Shown here: piece by piece, positions 35,302 through 44,538 of the stretch | How positions within the stretch are numbered: position 1 is the first letter of the stretch | Layout: each line of letters starts with the position of its first letter | Origin: Acinetobacter sp. ANC 3929 | GTDB taxonomy: Bacteria; Pseudomonadota; Gammaproteobacteria; Pseudomonadales; Moraxellaceae | Direction of reading: 5' to 3' | DNA length: 64,000 nt | NCBI RefSeq assembly: GCF_000369405.1 | Contig: NZ_KB850000.1 | Location: 682,001 to 746,000 of the forward strand | The notes under the pieces: model-generated | What the model saw: only the letters and a program-made list of their open reading frames with translations | Told to the model about the DNA's origin: nothing | The model's database searches: none | Translations under genes and position numbers: made by a program

Positions 35302-36209
35302 CTTTACGAATTGAAATCGAAAATTGGCTCAAGTCTCAGTCTATGCTACCCGCTGCAAACACTTTGGATGAACTTAGAGTACAAGTCAATCAATCAATTA
35401 TCCAACAACAAGGTATTGAACAAGATTCATCTTATCAACATCGCTTTTCCGTGCTGACTGAAGATCACGCAGAAATTGAGGTTCGTGTTTATATTCCCTA
35501 TGCATTAGAGCACATACAACAACGTCCAGCGATGGTATTCGCTCATGGCGGTGGATGGTGTCTAGGGAGCTTGGATGCTTGGGATCGTGTTTGTCGATTA
35601 CTGGCTGAAGCAACGCTACAAGTGATATTTTCAGTTGATTATCGCCTTGCCCCAGAGGTTAAATTTCCTATTCCTTTAACGGATTTTTTTAGTGCACTGT
35701 CTTATATTCAAAAAAATGCATCTACATTCGGTCTAGATCAAAATCGTATAGCCGTGGGCGGAGACAGTGCCGGCGCGAATATAGCTGCGGCAACGTGCTT
35801 GCTCGCAAAACAACATCCTGACATTAAAATTAGCCATCAACTACTTTTTTATCCTGCTTTAGATGCCACCATGAAAAGTTCTGCTTATGAAACATATGCA
35901 CAAGGATTTGGTCTAACTTCTTCAACCATGGCATATTGTTGGGATCAGTATCTTAATGCTGAGTCAGACAAAGTAAATGAACTTGTTAGCCCTTTACTCG
36001 CACATTCAGTACAAGATCTACCCGATGCCACCATTTTTGTATGTGAATATGATCCCATTCGCCATGATGGTGAAAAATATGCAGAGCAATTGCGAGCCGC
36101 TGGCGTTAACGTGAAACTGTATTTGTTAGAAGGTATGATACATGGTGCTATTCATATGTTAGCGATCACATCCGCTGCGAGAGAAATATACGATAAAGCA
36201 GCTCACTAA
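35298..36209 (+). CDS. Alpha/beta hydrolase of the hormone-sensitive lipase (HGGG) family
   Basis: A 303-residue esterase. It carries the HSL oxyanion motif HGGGW near 78, the nucleophile Ser in GDSAGANIA near 153, the acid Asp in CEYDPIRHDG near 248, and the catalytic His in GMIHGAIH near 276. It probably hydrolyses short-chain or lactone-like esters. It overlaps the previous gene by four bases. Together with the TIM-barrel enzyme, the first hydrolase and the NTF2-like protein it forms a TetR-controlled degradative set. Confidence 0.88.
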   Translation: MTLRIEIENWLKSQSMLPAANTLDELRVQVNQSIIQQQGIEQDSSYQHRFSVLTEDHAEIEVRVYIPYALEHIQQRPAMVFAHGGGWCLGSLDAWDRVCRLLAEATLQVIFSVDYRLAPEVKFPIPLTDFFSALSYIQKNASTFGLDQNRIAVGGDSAGANIAAATCLLAKQHPDIKISHQLLFYPALDATMKSSAYETYAQGFGLTSSTMAYCWDQYLNAESDKVNELVSPLLAHSVQDLPDATIFVCEYDPIRHDGEKYAEQLRAAGVNVKLYLLEGMIHGAIHMLAITSAAREIYDKAAH

Positions 36210-36333
36210 AGGATATTGGTCAATTAAGAATATTATATTTAGTATTATCTGAGTTTTAACTACGCTATCCAACAGCATAAATGCTATATCTAGGTTGTGT
36301 TGTTGGATATTTAAAATAACTCAGATAGGTTTG

Positions 36334-36765
36334 ATGACAATGACTAAAGCAACGGCCCCAGAGCAAATTCCGGCTTTATTCCAAATGGCTTGGAATGAAC
36401 ATGACATGATTGCCTTTGCATCGCTATTTAGTGAGGATGCAAGCTTTGTAAATCGTTTTGGACATTATGTAAAAGGCATAAAAGAAATTGTTGCCTTACA
36501 TCTTCCTATTCATGAAACCATTTATCGTGATTCGACACTTCAGAATGAAATAATAGAGCTTAACCCAGTCACGAAAGATGTTGTTATTATTCACTTCTGG
36601 AGCAGACTAACTGCAGGTCTTGCGCACCCAGCAGGCCCACATCAAGTTGATACCTTAATTCAGGCTGTGCTGACAAAGCAGAATGACTCATGGTTGATCC
36701 GTGCTTTAGAGAATGTAACACTTACTAATCCACGAACTGGACAAGTCATATTAAGAGACACCTAA
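36334..36765 (+). CDS. SgcJ/EcaC-like NTF2-fold protein
   Basis: From the ATG at 36334 (GATAGG upstream; an ATG at 36340 is also possible) it has 143 residues. It belongs to the NTF2-like, ketosteroid-isomerase-fold proteins of the SgcJ/EcaC type: IPALFQMAWNEHDMIAFASLFSEDASFVNRFG at the start and a C-terminal IRALENVTLTNP strand. Such domains bind hydrophobic ligands or act as isomerases. It lies 124 bp after the esterase gene, with a structured inverted repeat (36266-36309) between, so it may have its own promoter. Confidence 0.78.
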   Translation: MTMTKATAPEQIPALFQMAWNEHDMIAFASLFSEDASFVNRFGHYVKGIKEIVALHLPIHETIYRDSTLQNEIIELNPVTKDVVIIHFWSRLTAGLAHPAGPHQVDTLIQAVLTKQNDSWLIRALENVTLTNPRTGQVILRDT

Positions 36766-36873
36766 CCATTGATAATAAAAAAGCCATATACATTGGTGCT
36801 TTCAATACATCAACACAAATTTTTAGGGCTTTTTTTGATCAATATAGGTAAAAGCAAAAAGCAGTTAGCTCAA

Positions 36874-38994
36874 TTAGAAACTCACATTCCATGACAATTG
36901 AGCTGTACGTGGTGTCCCTAGGAATAAATAATCATCACCAAAGAAACTTCCCACATCACGCCAATATTTCTTATTAAATACATTGTCGACGTTAAATCGG
37001 AGGGTATTGTCATAGCCATAGGCACGGAAATTATAAGCAGTCCCTAAATTAAACAAGGTATAGCCCGATACCTTCACACTCCCTGTTCGATTGGCATATT
37101 TACTGCTGCTATATTGCATGCCTGCGAGTAAACGCAATCCATCTACTTGTGGTAATTGATAAGATAAAGCGTTGGCGATGCGTACAGTTGGGACATTTTG
37201 TGTTTGATGCCCTTGATATTCGTTTGCCTGAATGTCTTTTAAACGTGAACGCGTAAGTGCTAGAGAAGATGTGATATCCAGATTTTGTCCTAAACGACCT
37301 TGTACACCAAGTTCTAGGCCAAGATTCTGTTGCTTGCCATCAGTAACATAGTCACTATCCGTATTGGTATATTGGTTATCTTGTTTTAACTCAAATAAAG
37401 AAGCAGTCAACAGTAAGGTTTGCCACTGTTGCTTAATACCGATTTCATATTGGGTTGAATGTTTAGGTGCCAATGTTGCAAATGCATTGTTGGCGTACCA
37501 CGGTGCTTGTCCACCATCACTCAGACCTTTTGCATAGGACGCATATAAATGAGTATCGTTCCAAGGCTGATACATCAAGGCAAATTGTGGTAAGAACCGG
37601 TTGAAATTGGTATCTCTAATTTTATTAGCTGTCGCATCATAGGCATCTTCATTTAAATGTAGTAATTTTCCACCTGCGATAACTGACCATTCCTGATTTA
37701 AATCAATTTGGTCGAGTAAATTCAGAGCTGTTTGTTGACTCTTAAATGATTTGTAATGATTGCCTAAGGTTTTTTCACTCGGTGTAAACGGGTCAGGATC
37801 TTGATAAATATTTCCTGTGCCTACCCATTCATTTAGCGCATCGTATTGTGCATGACGCTTATAGCTTTGCGATAATTCTAAACTGAGTTTATGTTGCCAA
37901 GTTCCTGTATTAAATGTGCCATTTAGTCCAGTTTTAAACTGATTGGTTAAATAGCTATCATCAGGACTGCGGAAATCATAAATATCATAGTTTCCATTCT
38001 GGTCGAAGGTGTAGGCAAATGATGAGTAATCATCGACCACGACCCGACTTTGAGAAGCACTGAGACTGGTCTCCCAATTATTATTGATTTGGTAGCTATA
38101 TTTTAAGCCCGCATTTAGGCTTTCATTGGTGACGGGTTTACTCCAGCTTTGATAACCAAGTAATCGGTCCCAATTAATACCTGTAGGTACAGTTTTACCA
38201 TCCAGTAACTGGTAACCTGGTACTGATCGTTGGCGTTGGCGTTGAGACTCGAGATCAAATTCGAGTTTTGAACGATCTGAAATTTTCCAATCTAAAGCCA
38301 AAGAACCAAACAAACGTTTTCCATCTGCATGTTCAACATAAGGATGGATTTCTTCATTAGCCAGATTGATACGATAACCAAACTGCTGCTGTTCACCGAG
38401 TAAACCGCCAAGATCGGTTGCCACTCGATGCCCCCCATGACTGTCTACTTCAAGCGTCAGTGAACGAATATCTTTTGGTCGCTTGCTTACATAGTTGATA
38501 ACGCCACCAGGTGTCGACATACCACTTTGAATTGCGCTGATACCTTTTAAAATTTCAACTTGTTCTTTGTTTTCAACCGCAACATTTTGCTCACCGCGCA
38601 GCAAGTTACCGTTCAGTAAATAACTAGAGCCCAAATTTAAGGCAAAACCACGCATAACAATATTTGGGTAATAACCAATTGGTGCATAGCCATCGCCTGC
38701 TGCTGCATCATTTTTAATAATATCTGTTAATGTTTTAGCATGTTGATCTGCAATCTGTGCAGCAGTTACTGTGCTGATCGATGCTGGAATTTCAGCAAGC
38801 TGTTGTTGCGTAAAACCCGATAAATTCACGTTCGGTTGATAATAGATCGTGGGTAAGCTTTCAGCCGTTACAGTGATTGTTTCAAGTCTTTGAGGCTCCT
38901 CTGCATGTAAAACTACAGGGCTTATTCCTAGATATGAAAATGAACCAACCGCTAATAATGCTTTTTGTAAACGAGAAAATGGATACGTTTTCAC
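36874..38994 (-). CDS. TonB-dependent siderophore receptor
   Basis: A 706-residue outer-membrane receptor. A signal peptide ends near residue 31 (VVLHAEEPQ). The TonB-box-like region is ETITVTAE, the plug spans about 45-165 (SISTVTAAQIAD, then EILKGISAIQSGMSTPGGVINYVSKRP), and the remainder is a 22-strand barrel ending in aromatic Phe (QLSWNVSF). It resembles FhuE/FpvA-type ferric-siderophore receptors but lacks an N-terminal signalling domain, so no sigma cascade. No strong Fur box is visible upstream. The upstream SDR gene is on the same strand but more than 200 bp away. Confidence 0.88.
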   Translation of the reverse strand: MKTYPFSRLQKALLAVGSFSYLGISPVVLHAEEPQRLETITVTAESLPTIYYQPNVNLSGFTQQQLAEIPASISTVTAAQIADQHAKTLTDIIKNDAAAGDGYAPIGYYPNIVMRGFALNLGSSYLLNGNLLRGEQNVAVENKEQVEILKGISAIQSGMSTPGGVINYVSKRPKDIRSLTLEVDSHGGHRVATDLGGLLGEQQQFGYRINLANEEIHPYVEHADGKRLFGSLALDWKISDRSKLEFDLESQRQRQRSVPGYQLLDGKTVPTGINWDRLLGYQSWSKPVTNESLNAGLKYSYQINNNWETSLSASQSRVVVDDYSSFAYTFDQNGNYDIYDFRSPDDSYLTNQFKTGLNGTFNTGTWQHKLSLELSQSYKRHAQYDALNEWVGTGNIYQDPDPFTPSEKTLGNHYKSFKSQQTALNLLDQIDLNQEWSVIAGGKLLHLNEDAYDATANKIRDTNFNRFLPQFALMYQPWNDTHLYASYAKGLSDGGQAPWYANNAFATLAPKHSTQYEIGIKQQWQTLLLTASLFELKQDNQYTNTDSDYVTDGKQQNLGLELGVQGRLGQNLDITSSLALTRSRLKDIQANEYQGHQTQNVPTVRIANALSYQLPQVDGLRLLAGMQYSSSKYANRTGSVKVSGYTLFNLGTAYNFRAYGYDNTLRFNVDNVFNKKYWRDVGSFFGDDYLFLGTPRTAQLSWNVSF

Positions 38995-39210
38995 AATAGT
39001 TGCCTAACCCCAAAAGATAATTTTTTAGCCCGCATTTTACGGGCTTGAGTATTCCCAATTTTCTCAGATTGAACAAGTATTTCTACAACATATTCAGATA
39101 TTTTTTAAAAAAGTTTTAAAAGAAGTTGATTCATTTTTTAATTTTTAAGATTAGACATTGTATTCATTAGCACCAATGCCTAATTATGATCGAAGCTCTG
39201 CTTTTGTGTA

Positions 39211-39963
39211 CTAGATAATCCCACCATTCACTCGAAGCACTTGGGCATTTACCCAGTTACTTGCATCGCTAACTGCAAAATCTAAAACTGCAGCAATATC
39301 TTCTACTGTGCCTAAACGCTCTAAAGGTGCTGCTTTACTGAGTTGTGCAATTAACTCGTCACTTTTGCCTTCTAGGAAAAGTTCGGTTGCTGTCGGTCCC
39401 GGTGCAATTGCATTTACGGTAATATTTTTCCCCCTTAATTCTTTGGCCAAAATCGCCGTTAAGGATTCAATCGCTGCTTTTGATGCTGCATAAATACCAT
39501 AACTTTCAAGTTTCAGTCCTACAACACTGCTGGATAAATTGATAATTTTACCGCCGTGAGCCAGTCGTTTTGCAGCTTCACGCATAGTATAGACAGGTCC
39601 CTTTATGTTGATTGCCAAAATTTGATCAATACTCTCATCATCAACCTGTTCAATCTTATTTAATCGCATAATTCCAGCATTATTTATCAGTACATCCACT
39701 CGTCCGTAGGTCTGAATCGCATAATCAAATAATTGAGTCACTTCCTTTGATTGGCTGATATTTGCTTTAAAGGCAGATGCTATTCCACCAAAGGCTTGAA
39801 TCTTGGTGACCACAGCATGGGCCTCTTGATCGTTATTGGCATAATTTACAATGATCGTATGGCCTTGTTGAGCCAGTAAGTTTGCCGTAAAAGCACCAAT
39901 TCCTCGAGAAGCACCTGTAATTAAAATAATTTTTTTCTGGTTTGCATGCGCAGTTGTGTTCAT
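39211..39963 (-). CDS. Short-chain dehydrogenase/reductase (FabG-like)
   Basis: A 250-residue classical SDR. The cofactor loop is TGASRGIGAF near 16-25, the NNAG motif is VLINNAGIM near 93, the catalytic Ser is in NLSSSVVG and the YxxxK is YAASK near 160. The C-terminus reads VNAQVLRVNGGII. Preference for NADP is suggested by the basic/asparagine-rich end of beta-2. It is divergent from a LysR regulator that likely controls it. A role in fatty acid synthesis is unlikely, because the gene is isolated from other fab genes. Confidence 0.87.
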   Translation of the reverse strand: MNTTAHANQKKIILITGASRGIGAFTANLLAQQGHTIIVNYANNDQEAHAVVTKIQAFGGIASAFKANISQSKEVTQLFDYAIQTYGRVDVLINNAGIMRLNKIEQVDDESIDQILAINIKGPVYTMREAAKRLAHGGKIINLSSSVVGLKLESYGIYAASKAAIESLTAILAKELRGKNITVNAIAPGPTATELFLEGKSDELIAQLSKAAPLERLGTVEDIAAVLDFAVSDASNWVNAQVLRVNGGII

Positions 39964-40087
39964 TTATGACCTCATCGAATGAAATTTACCATCTAATAAG
40001 TTCTATGATACTGTTCAGATATACTTGGATAATCTAGCCAATTCTGACATCTTTATCCGAATAAACCGAACAAAAGGCTTAAGCGCG

Positions 40088-40984
40088 ATGGATAAATTAA
40101 ATGCGATGTCTGCTTTTATACAAGTTGTAGAACAGCAGAGTTTTACCAAGGCAGCACAAATCCTGAATTTACCTCGCTCTACATTGACTGACGCAGTTAA
40201 GCAATTAGAAACGCAGTTGAATACTCGTTTGTTATTTCGAACCACACGTCAGGTTAGACTCACTGATGAAGGGAAAATTTACTTCGAGCGCTGTAAATAC
40301 ATTCTGGCTTATATCAATGAATCGGATCATGATTTTCTACATGCAAAACCTCAAGGAACACTAAAAATAGAAGTACACGGTATTTTTGCCAGCTATTTTA
40401 TTATGCCAAAATTGCATGAATTCCTATCCGAGTTTCCTCAAATTCAACTGCAACTGACTGAAAGCGACCGTTATGTTGATGTCATTAAAGAAGGAATTGA
40501 TTGTGTTATTCGGATTGGACAGCTCAATAGCAGTGATTTAATTGTCAGGCACCTTGGCGAGATTCAACAAATTACCTTGGCGAGTCCGCAATACTTAGAA
40601 AAATACGGAACGCCACAATCTTTAGCAGATCTCAAGGCTCATTTCATGGTTGGGTTTTATTCAACCGCTCGACAGAAACCGCTACCACTTGAGTTCATCG
40701 TTCAACAGCAAATGGAATTGCATGATTTGCCTTATATGATTCAAGTCAACGGAGCACATACTTATTCATCAGCAGCTAAACAGCATTTTGGCATTATTCA
40801 AGTCCCGCACTACGCCCAAACATCGGAATTGAAGCAAGGAACGCTATGTCAAATTCTAGAAAATTATCCTGTTCCGTCGCTTCCGGTTTCTCTACTCTAT
40901 CCTTCAAAAACACTGGTTTCACCTCGACAAAAAGTCTTTATTGAATGGATCGTCCAGTTATTTAAGGATCACCCTTTAAGCTGA
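40088..40984 (+). CDS. LysR-family transcriptional regulator
   Basis: From the ATG at 40088 (the open frame to 40025 is not LysR-like) it has 298 residues. The N-terminal helix-turn-helix is standard (DKLNAMSAFIQVVEQQSFTK, then LNLPRSTLTDAVKQLE), followed by the periplasmic-binding-protein-like effector domain (LKIEVHGIFASYFIMPKL). It resembles the AaeR/DmlR-like group. It is divergent from an SDR gene with about 124 bp between, the standard layout for a LysR regulator and its target. Confidence 0.87.
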   Translation: MDKLNAMSAFIQVVEQQSFTKAAQILNLPRSTLTDAVKQLETQLNTRLLFRTTRQVRLTDEGKIYFERCKYILAYINESDHDFLHAKPQGTLKIEVHGIFASYFIMPKLHEFLSEFPQIQLQLTESDRYVDVIKEGIDCVIRIGQLNSSDLIVRHLGEIQQITLASPQYLEKYGTPQSLADLKAHFMVGFYSTARQKPLPLEFIVQQQMELHDLPYMIQVNGAHTYSSAAKQHFGIIQVPHYAQTSELKQGTLCQILENYPVPSLPVSLLYPSKTLVSPRQKVFIEWIVQLFKDHPLS

Positions 40985-41322
40985 TTCCGAGCTTTTAGGT
41001 GCAGAAAATCTAAATTTTATAAATATTGTTTTGCGAATATTTAAGCTTGTTAAACAGAACTTAAGTGTGCATGAAGTAATATTTTACCTGTCTAGGAATA
41101 TGACAGAAATGCCATGATTGAAACATACATAATTGTATTCGTTAAATTTTTAAATTTTATTTGATTTTTCAACACGACTTTTTCTATTTGGAAAACACTC
41201 AAAATTGCATTTTTTTCGCTATTTTGTATTTCATTGTTTCGCTTTATTCTGAAATTTACACTGAATAAAGCATAGAGCCACGCTAGTTTTTGAATTTTGA
41301 TTCAGAAAATGGGAGCAATGAA
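40985..41322. other. AT-rich gene-free region
   Basis: About 340 bp of AT-rich sequence upstream of the unrecognised 503-residue gene. It holds a small inverted repeat ctgtc-N9-gacag (41088-41106). I see no ORF with a ribosome site and no recognisable regulator site. Confidence 0.4.
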
Positions 41323-42834
41323 TTGAGCAATACATTACAGTCTAAAATCGATGGAATACAATTCCCCATTAAATCTGGCAAAAAGACGCCTAGTACCACC
41401 GACACGGCAAAGAAAATTTTATATGCCGCACTGAAAAGTGTCGATTCTCCTTATGCATCGCAACTCAAGGCTGAAAAAAATTGGAGAAAGAAATATCCAG
41501 TTTACTTTCAAGAGTTGGTTAAATCAGGTATCACATCGGTCAATCATCCTTTGCTGATAGCCCAACATGGATTGGATACAGCCAAAGAACTGTTTAGATT
41601 TCATCGAGAGACAGAACAGTCTTCTTTGCAGCAAGCCATGGTCAATATTAGCGATCAGCCATTTGAAAGCTATGTCTTGAAAGGTTCTGGCCCTTCTGCG
41701 GTTCAGCCATGGTTTATTCCTTTTGGGGGCAAAAAACTACAGGGCCAAGCCTTATCGGATCAAATTGATCATTGGGAAACACAACGAATTATTGAGCCTA
41801 GCCATGCAAAAGCATTACGTTTGTTGCAAGCTCACCCTGAATGGTTTGATTTATCTGCGCGTACCATGGTGTTATTTGGTGCCGCATCTGAAGCAGGACC
41901 ACTCAGTTGGCTTGCAAAATGGCGTGCCAATATCGTTGCTATTGATTTACCTCACCCAAAAATCTGGGAAAAAATTACCCAAACCATTCAGCAAGGCAAT
42001 GCTACCTTAATCGCACCACAAATCACTTTGGCAAATGGTGACAAGCAACTTGGTGCGAATTTATTGACTCAAACACCCGAAATTGCCAATTGGCTCAATA
42101 CCTTTACTGAAACTTTAGATTTGGCCGGTATTGCTTATTTAGATGGTGAAAAACATGTGCGTGTTTCGATCGCCATGATTAGTATCATGGAACAAGTGAG
42201 CCTGCAAAAACCAGACAGCAGCATCATGTTCATGCTCACGCCAACAGATATCTATGCGATTCCTAAAGCGGTGGTGCAATCGATACAACAAAACATTAAA
42301 CAGCGCCCTATTCTCGAAAAGTTCCTGACTCGGTCTATTCACAATATTTCTTTATCCAACTTTTTCCAATCCAATACCAAGCAGCTGATTGAATCAGATA
42401 ATGGTCAGCAGTATGGTATTTCTGACTGTATGGTGATTGAACAAGGGCCAAATTATGCCTTGGCAAAACGCCTGCAACAATGGTTTGCCATCAGTACACG
42501 CGCACGCGGCCAAAAGACGGTTATTAATATTGCCCCGTCTACCACAACCCATTCTGTTGTGAAAAATCCAATCCTCAAAGCAGCGTTTTCAGGAGCTGAC
42601 TTGTTCAAGGTTGAAACCTTTAGCCCTGAAACCACCAATGCCATTATGGCAGCGCTTTGGGTACATGATTTAAACAACCCTGATAGCGCAACCAATCCTG
42701 AAAAATCGTTGGAGCATCCATTGGAGCTCATTATGGAGAATGCTAATCATGGTGGACTTTGGCATGTTCCATATTTAGCCAGAACCGCTTTGCCCTTTGC
42801 TGCTGCGTATGGCTGGATACGAGCAAAATTTTAA
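41323..42834 (+). CDS. Large conserved-looking protein of unknown function, Rossmann-like motif
   Basis: About 503 residues from a TTG at 41323, which has GGGAG seven bases upstream; a second in-frame TTG at 41290 has no ribosome site. The protein is soluble, with no signal peptide. Near residue 195 it reads MVLFGAASEAGPLSWLAKW followed by an acidic VAIDLP strand end, which looks like a Rossmann nucleotide-binding start. A second strand-loop LDLAGIAYLDGEKHVRVS and a C-terminal FSGADLFKVETFSPETTNAIMAALW with HGGLWHVPYLART follow. I do not recognise a named family. It is monocistronic with its own strong terminator. Codon use matches the neighbours, so recent foreign origin is not obvious. Confidence 0.7.
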   Translation: MSNTLQSKIDGIQFPIKSGKKTPSTTDTAKKILYAALKSVDSPYASQLKAEKNWRKKYPVYFQELVKSGITSVNHPLLIAQHGLDTAKELFRFHRETEQSSLQQAMVNISDQPFESYVLKGSGPSAVQPWFIPFGGKKLQGQALSDQIDHWETQRIIEPSHAKALRLLQAHPEWFDLSARTMVLFGAASEAGPLSWLAKWRANIVAIDLPHPKIWEKITQTIQQGNATLIAPQITLANGDKQLGANLLTQTPEIANWLNTFTETLDLAGIAYLDGEKHVRVSIAMISIMEQVSLQKPDSSIMFMLTPTDIYAIPKAVVQSIQQNIKQRPILEKFLTRSIHNISLSNFFQSNTKQLIESDNGQQYGISDCMVIEQGPNYALAKRLQQWFAISTRARGQKTVINIAPSTTTHSVVKNPILKAAFSGADLFKVETFSPETTNAIMAALWVHDLNNPDSATNPEKSLEHPLELIMENANHGGLWHVPYLARTALPFAAAYGWIRAKF

Positions 42835-42855
42835 CAGTACCCACTTGTATTACAT

Positions 42856-42886
42856 AACTAGAGAATAAACAAGTTCTCTAGTTTTT
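42856..42886 (+). terminator. Terminator of the unrecognised 503-residue gene
   Basis: A perfect 10-bp stem, aactagagaa (42856-42865) and ttctctagtt (42874-42883), over an eight-base loop, followed by TTT. Confidence 0.82.
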
Positions 42887-42908
42887 AGATCTTTTTTAAG
42901 TTGTTTTA

Positions 42909-42938
42909 TTGCAAATGATTATCATTATCTTGCATAAT
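42909..42938 (+). promoter_or_regulatory. Promoter overlapped by a Fur box
   Basis: The 19-mer at 42911-42929 matches the Fur consensus (GATAATGATAATCATTATC) at 16 of 19 positions. It lies across the -35 and spacer of a predicted promoter, TTGCAA (42909-42914), 18 bases, CATAAT (42933-42938), so Fur-Fe would block the polymerase directly. Confidence 0.75.
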
Positions 42939-42976
42939 GGGTGGAATTTCACTTAATAATGCTGAGTAAATTGATA

Positions 42977-43837
42977 ATGACTAAGCAAAATCAAATTTCA
43001 AATGATAAAAATATACTTAAACAAAATGACCATATGAGAAATCTGGAACAGATTGAAATGACCATTACAGCTATTTCAAGACCGTTCCCAAGCATCCTAC
43101 GCGTACATGGTAAAATTGATACTCATCAGCCTGATTTATGGGCTAAGCCGAATTTAGCTGTTCGTTTAGGTGTTTCTCAAAACGATGAGGATGCCTTTTT
43201 AACACGTGTTTATACGATTCGTTCCTTTGATCGAGACAAATATGAAATTGAAATTGATCTGATTGAACATGAGGATCAAAGTCCTGCGATGAAGTGGGTA
43301 CATAATGCAAAAATAGGTACAAAAACTCAATTAATCGGACCAAGACCTCACTTTGTTCCAAATTTTGATGAGAAAAAACATGTGGTCATGTTTGCTGACG
43401 AAACTGCCCTTCCAGCACTTTATTCCATCCTAAAATCTTGGCCAACTGATGTCAGTGCAGATATCTTTATTGAAAGTTCAGAACCTCATATCCTTGCATA
43501 TTTTCCTAAATGCTTAAAAGTAAAAATGCATTTATTACTTCGTGAAGGTCAAGATCAAGCTGGGAAAATGGGGCTGCTACTTAAAGCGGCTTATCAGTTT
43601 AAGCAAATGAATAACATTGCAGTCTGGGCCGCATGTGAACGTAATGAAGCTAGGGCTATTCGCCAATTTTTCGTAGAAGAAAAATCGCTAGCTCAAAAAG
43701 ATGTACAGGTCACTGGCTATTGGAATGTCGGTCTTTCTAGTACAGTATTAGACGAGGTGCGATTTGAGTACTATCAAAAACATATTCATGCAGGAAAGAC
43801 CTTAGAAAGCTTTGATGACTTAGATATGCCTGTTTAG
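42977..43837 (+). CDS. Siderophore-interacting protein (ferric-siderophore reductase, ViuB/YqjH type)
   Basis: A cytoplasmic FAD enzyme that releases iron from imported ferric siderophores by reduction. I use the ATG at 42977 (286 residues); the ATG at 42959 is also possible, while the GTG at 42941 is too near the predicted transcription start. The FAD-binding barrel contains VYTIRSFDRDKYEIEIDLIEH and AMKWVHNAKIGT near 100-120, and the NADPH-type C-terminal domain has VVMFADETALPALYSIL and the end motif VTGYWNVGL. The Fur box in its promoter supports the role in iron acquisition. The siderophore receptor at 36874-38994 is a possible partner. Confidence 0.9.
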   Translation: MTKQNQISNDKNILKQNDHMRNLEQIEMTITAISRPFPSILRVHGKIDTHQPDLWAKPNLAVRLGVSQNDEDAFLTRVYTIRSFDRDKYEIEIDLIEHEDQSPAMKWVHNAKIGTKTQLIGPRPHFVPNFDEKKHVVMFADETALPALYSILKSWPTDVSADIFIESSEPHILAYFPKCLKVKMHLLLREGQDQAGKMGLLLKAAYQFKQMNNIAVWAACERNEARAIRQFFVEEKSLAQKDVQVTGYWNVGLSSTVLDEVRFEYYQKHIHAGKTLESFDDLDMPV

Positions 43838-44007
43838 TTTGTATTTACACAGTAGCTTCAAGAAACCATCTCGTTCAAAAACCAACACAGTTGACCATCA
43901 GGTAAAAATATTATTTCTATTATAAAGAAAAAGTTAATTATTCCTTTTAAAAAAAAATTTCTTTGTTATAGTATTTCTCCAATGATTTCCAGAAAGAGAT
44001 CAATCGG

Positions 44008-44481
44008 GTGCTGATGATTGGAAGATTGCTAGCCTTCTATGCAATCTTTTTACAACTCGCTGTGTTCTTACAGCCATTACTGCCAGAGAAATATCAAGTT
44101 TCTCCAGTATGTGAAACTATTGCCCAAGTTTTGTTGCAAGCCCCTCACTCCTCTTCTTCATCCCATGATCATCATGTCACGACTCAACATCACAATGTGT
44201 TTAGTCCACAACATGATATGGAACATGCATACCCTACCTTTTTAGCTGAAGCGAAAACACCATCTGCTCATCACCACCATGATGCAAATCATCAATGTCA
44301 ATATTGTGTGGTGTATAGTCATATTTTGCCTTTACCAGATATTGATCTAAGACATATTTTGGTTAGGATTCAGGTTCGTTTTCTCGCCTTTATTGAAAAC
44401 TACTTCCATGTTTTCTTTCAGCTTCAGCAACTCTTTCTTACCCCTCAAGGTCGAGCACCGCCACTTTTACTATCACTCTAA
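44008..44481 (+). CDS. Histidine-rich membrane-anchored protein (DUF2946-like) before the cio operon
   Basis: A 157-residue protein from a GTG at 44008 (an ATG at 44014 is equally possible). Residues 5-25 are a hydrophobic anchor or signal segment. The middle is strikingly rich in histidine (SSSSSHDHHVTTQHH near 50-65, and SAHHHHDANH near 85), and a CxxC follows in HQCQYCVVYSH near 97-100, as in DUF2946-type proteins. Metal binding in the periplasm, most likely copper or zinc, is inferred from composition. A second hydrophobic stretch lies at about 120-145. It may belong with the oxidase operon, 150 bp downstream. Confidence 0.62.
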   Translation: MLMIGRLLAFYAIFLQLAVFLQPLLPEKYQVSPVCETIAQVLLQAPHSSSSSHDHHVTTQHHNVFSPQHDMEHAYPTFLAEAKTPSAHHHHDANHQCQYCVVYSHILPLPDIDLRHILVRIQVRFLAFIENYFHVFFQLQQLFLTPQGRAPPLLLSL

Positions 44482-44538
44482 CTTGAAGCTCAAAACGTTT
44501 AAGTTTTGAAAAATTTATATATTCAAGAGATTATAGTC

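Noticed and set aside
36776..36833. aaaaaagcc/ggcttttttt pairing after the NTF2-fold gene
   Set aside because: The loop is about 40 bases long, so I do not call it a terminator with confidence, though the T tract may act as one.
39028..39046. Hairpin agcccg-N7-cgggct before the siderophore receptor gene
   Set aside because: Short stem with no T tract in the coding direction; could be a leader hairpin but there is nothing to support a riboswitch or terminator.
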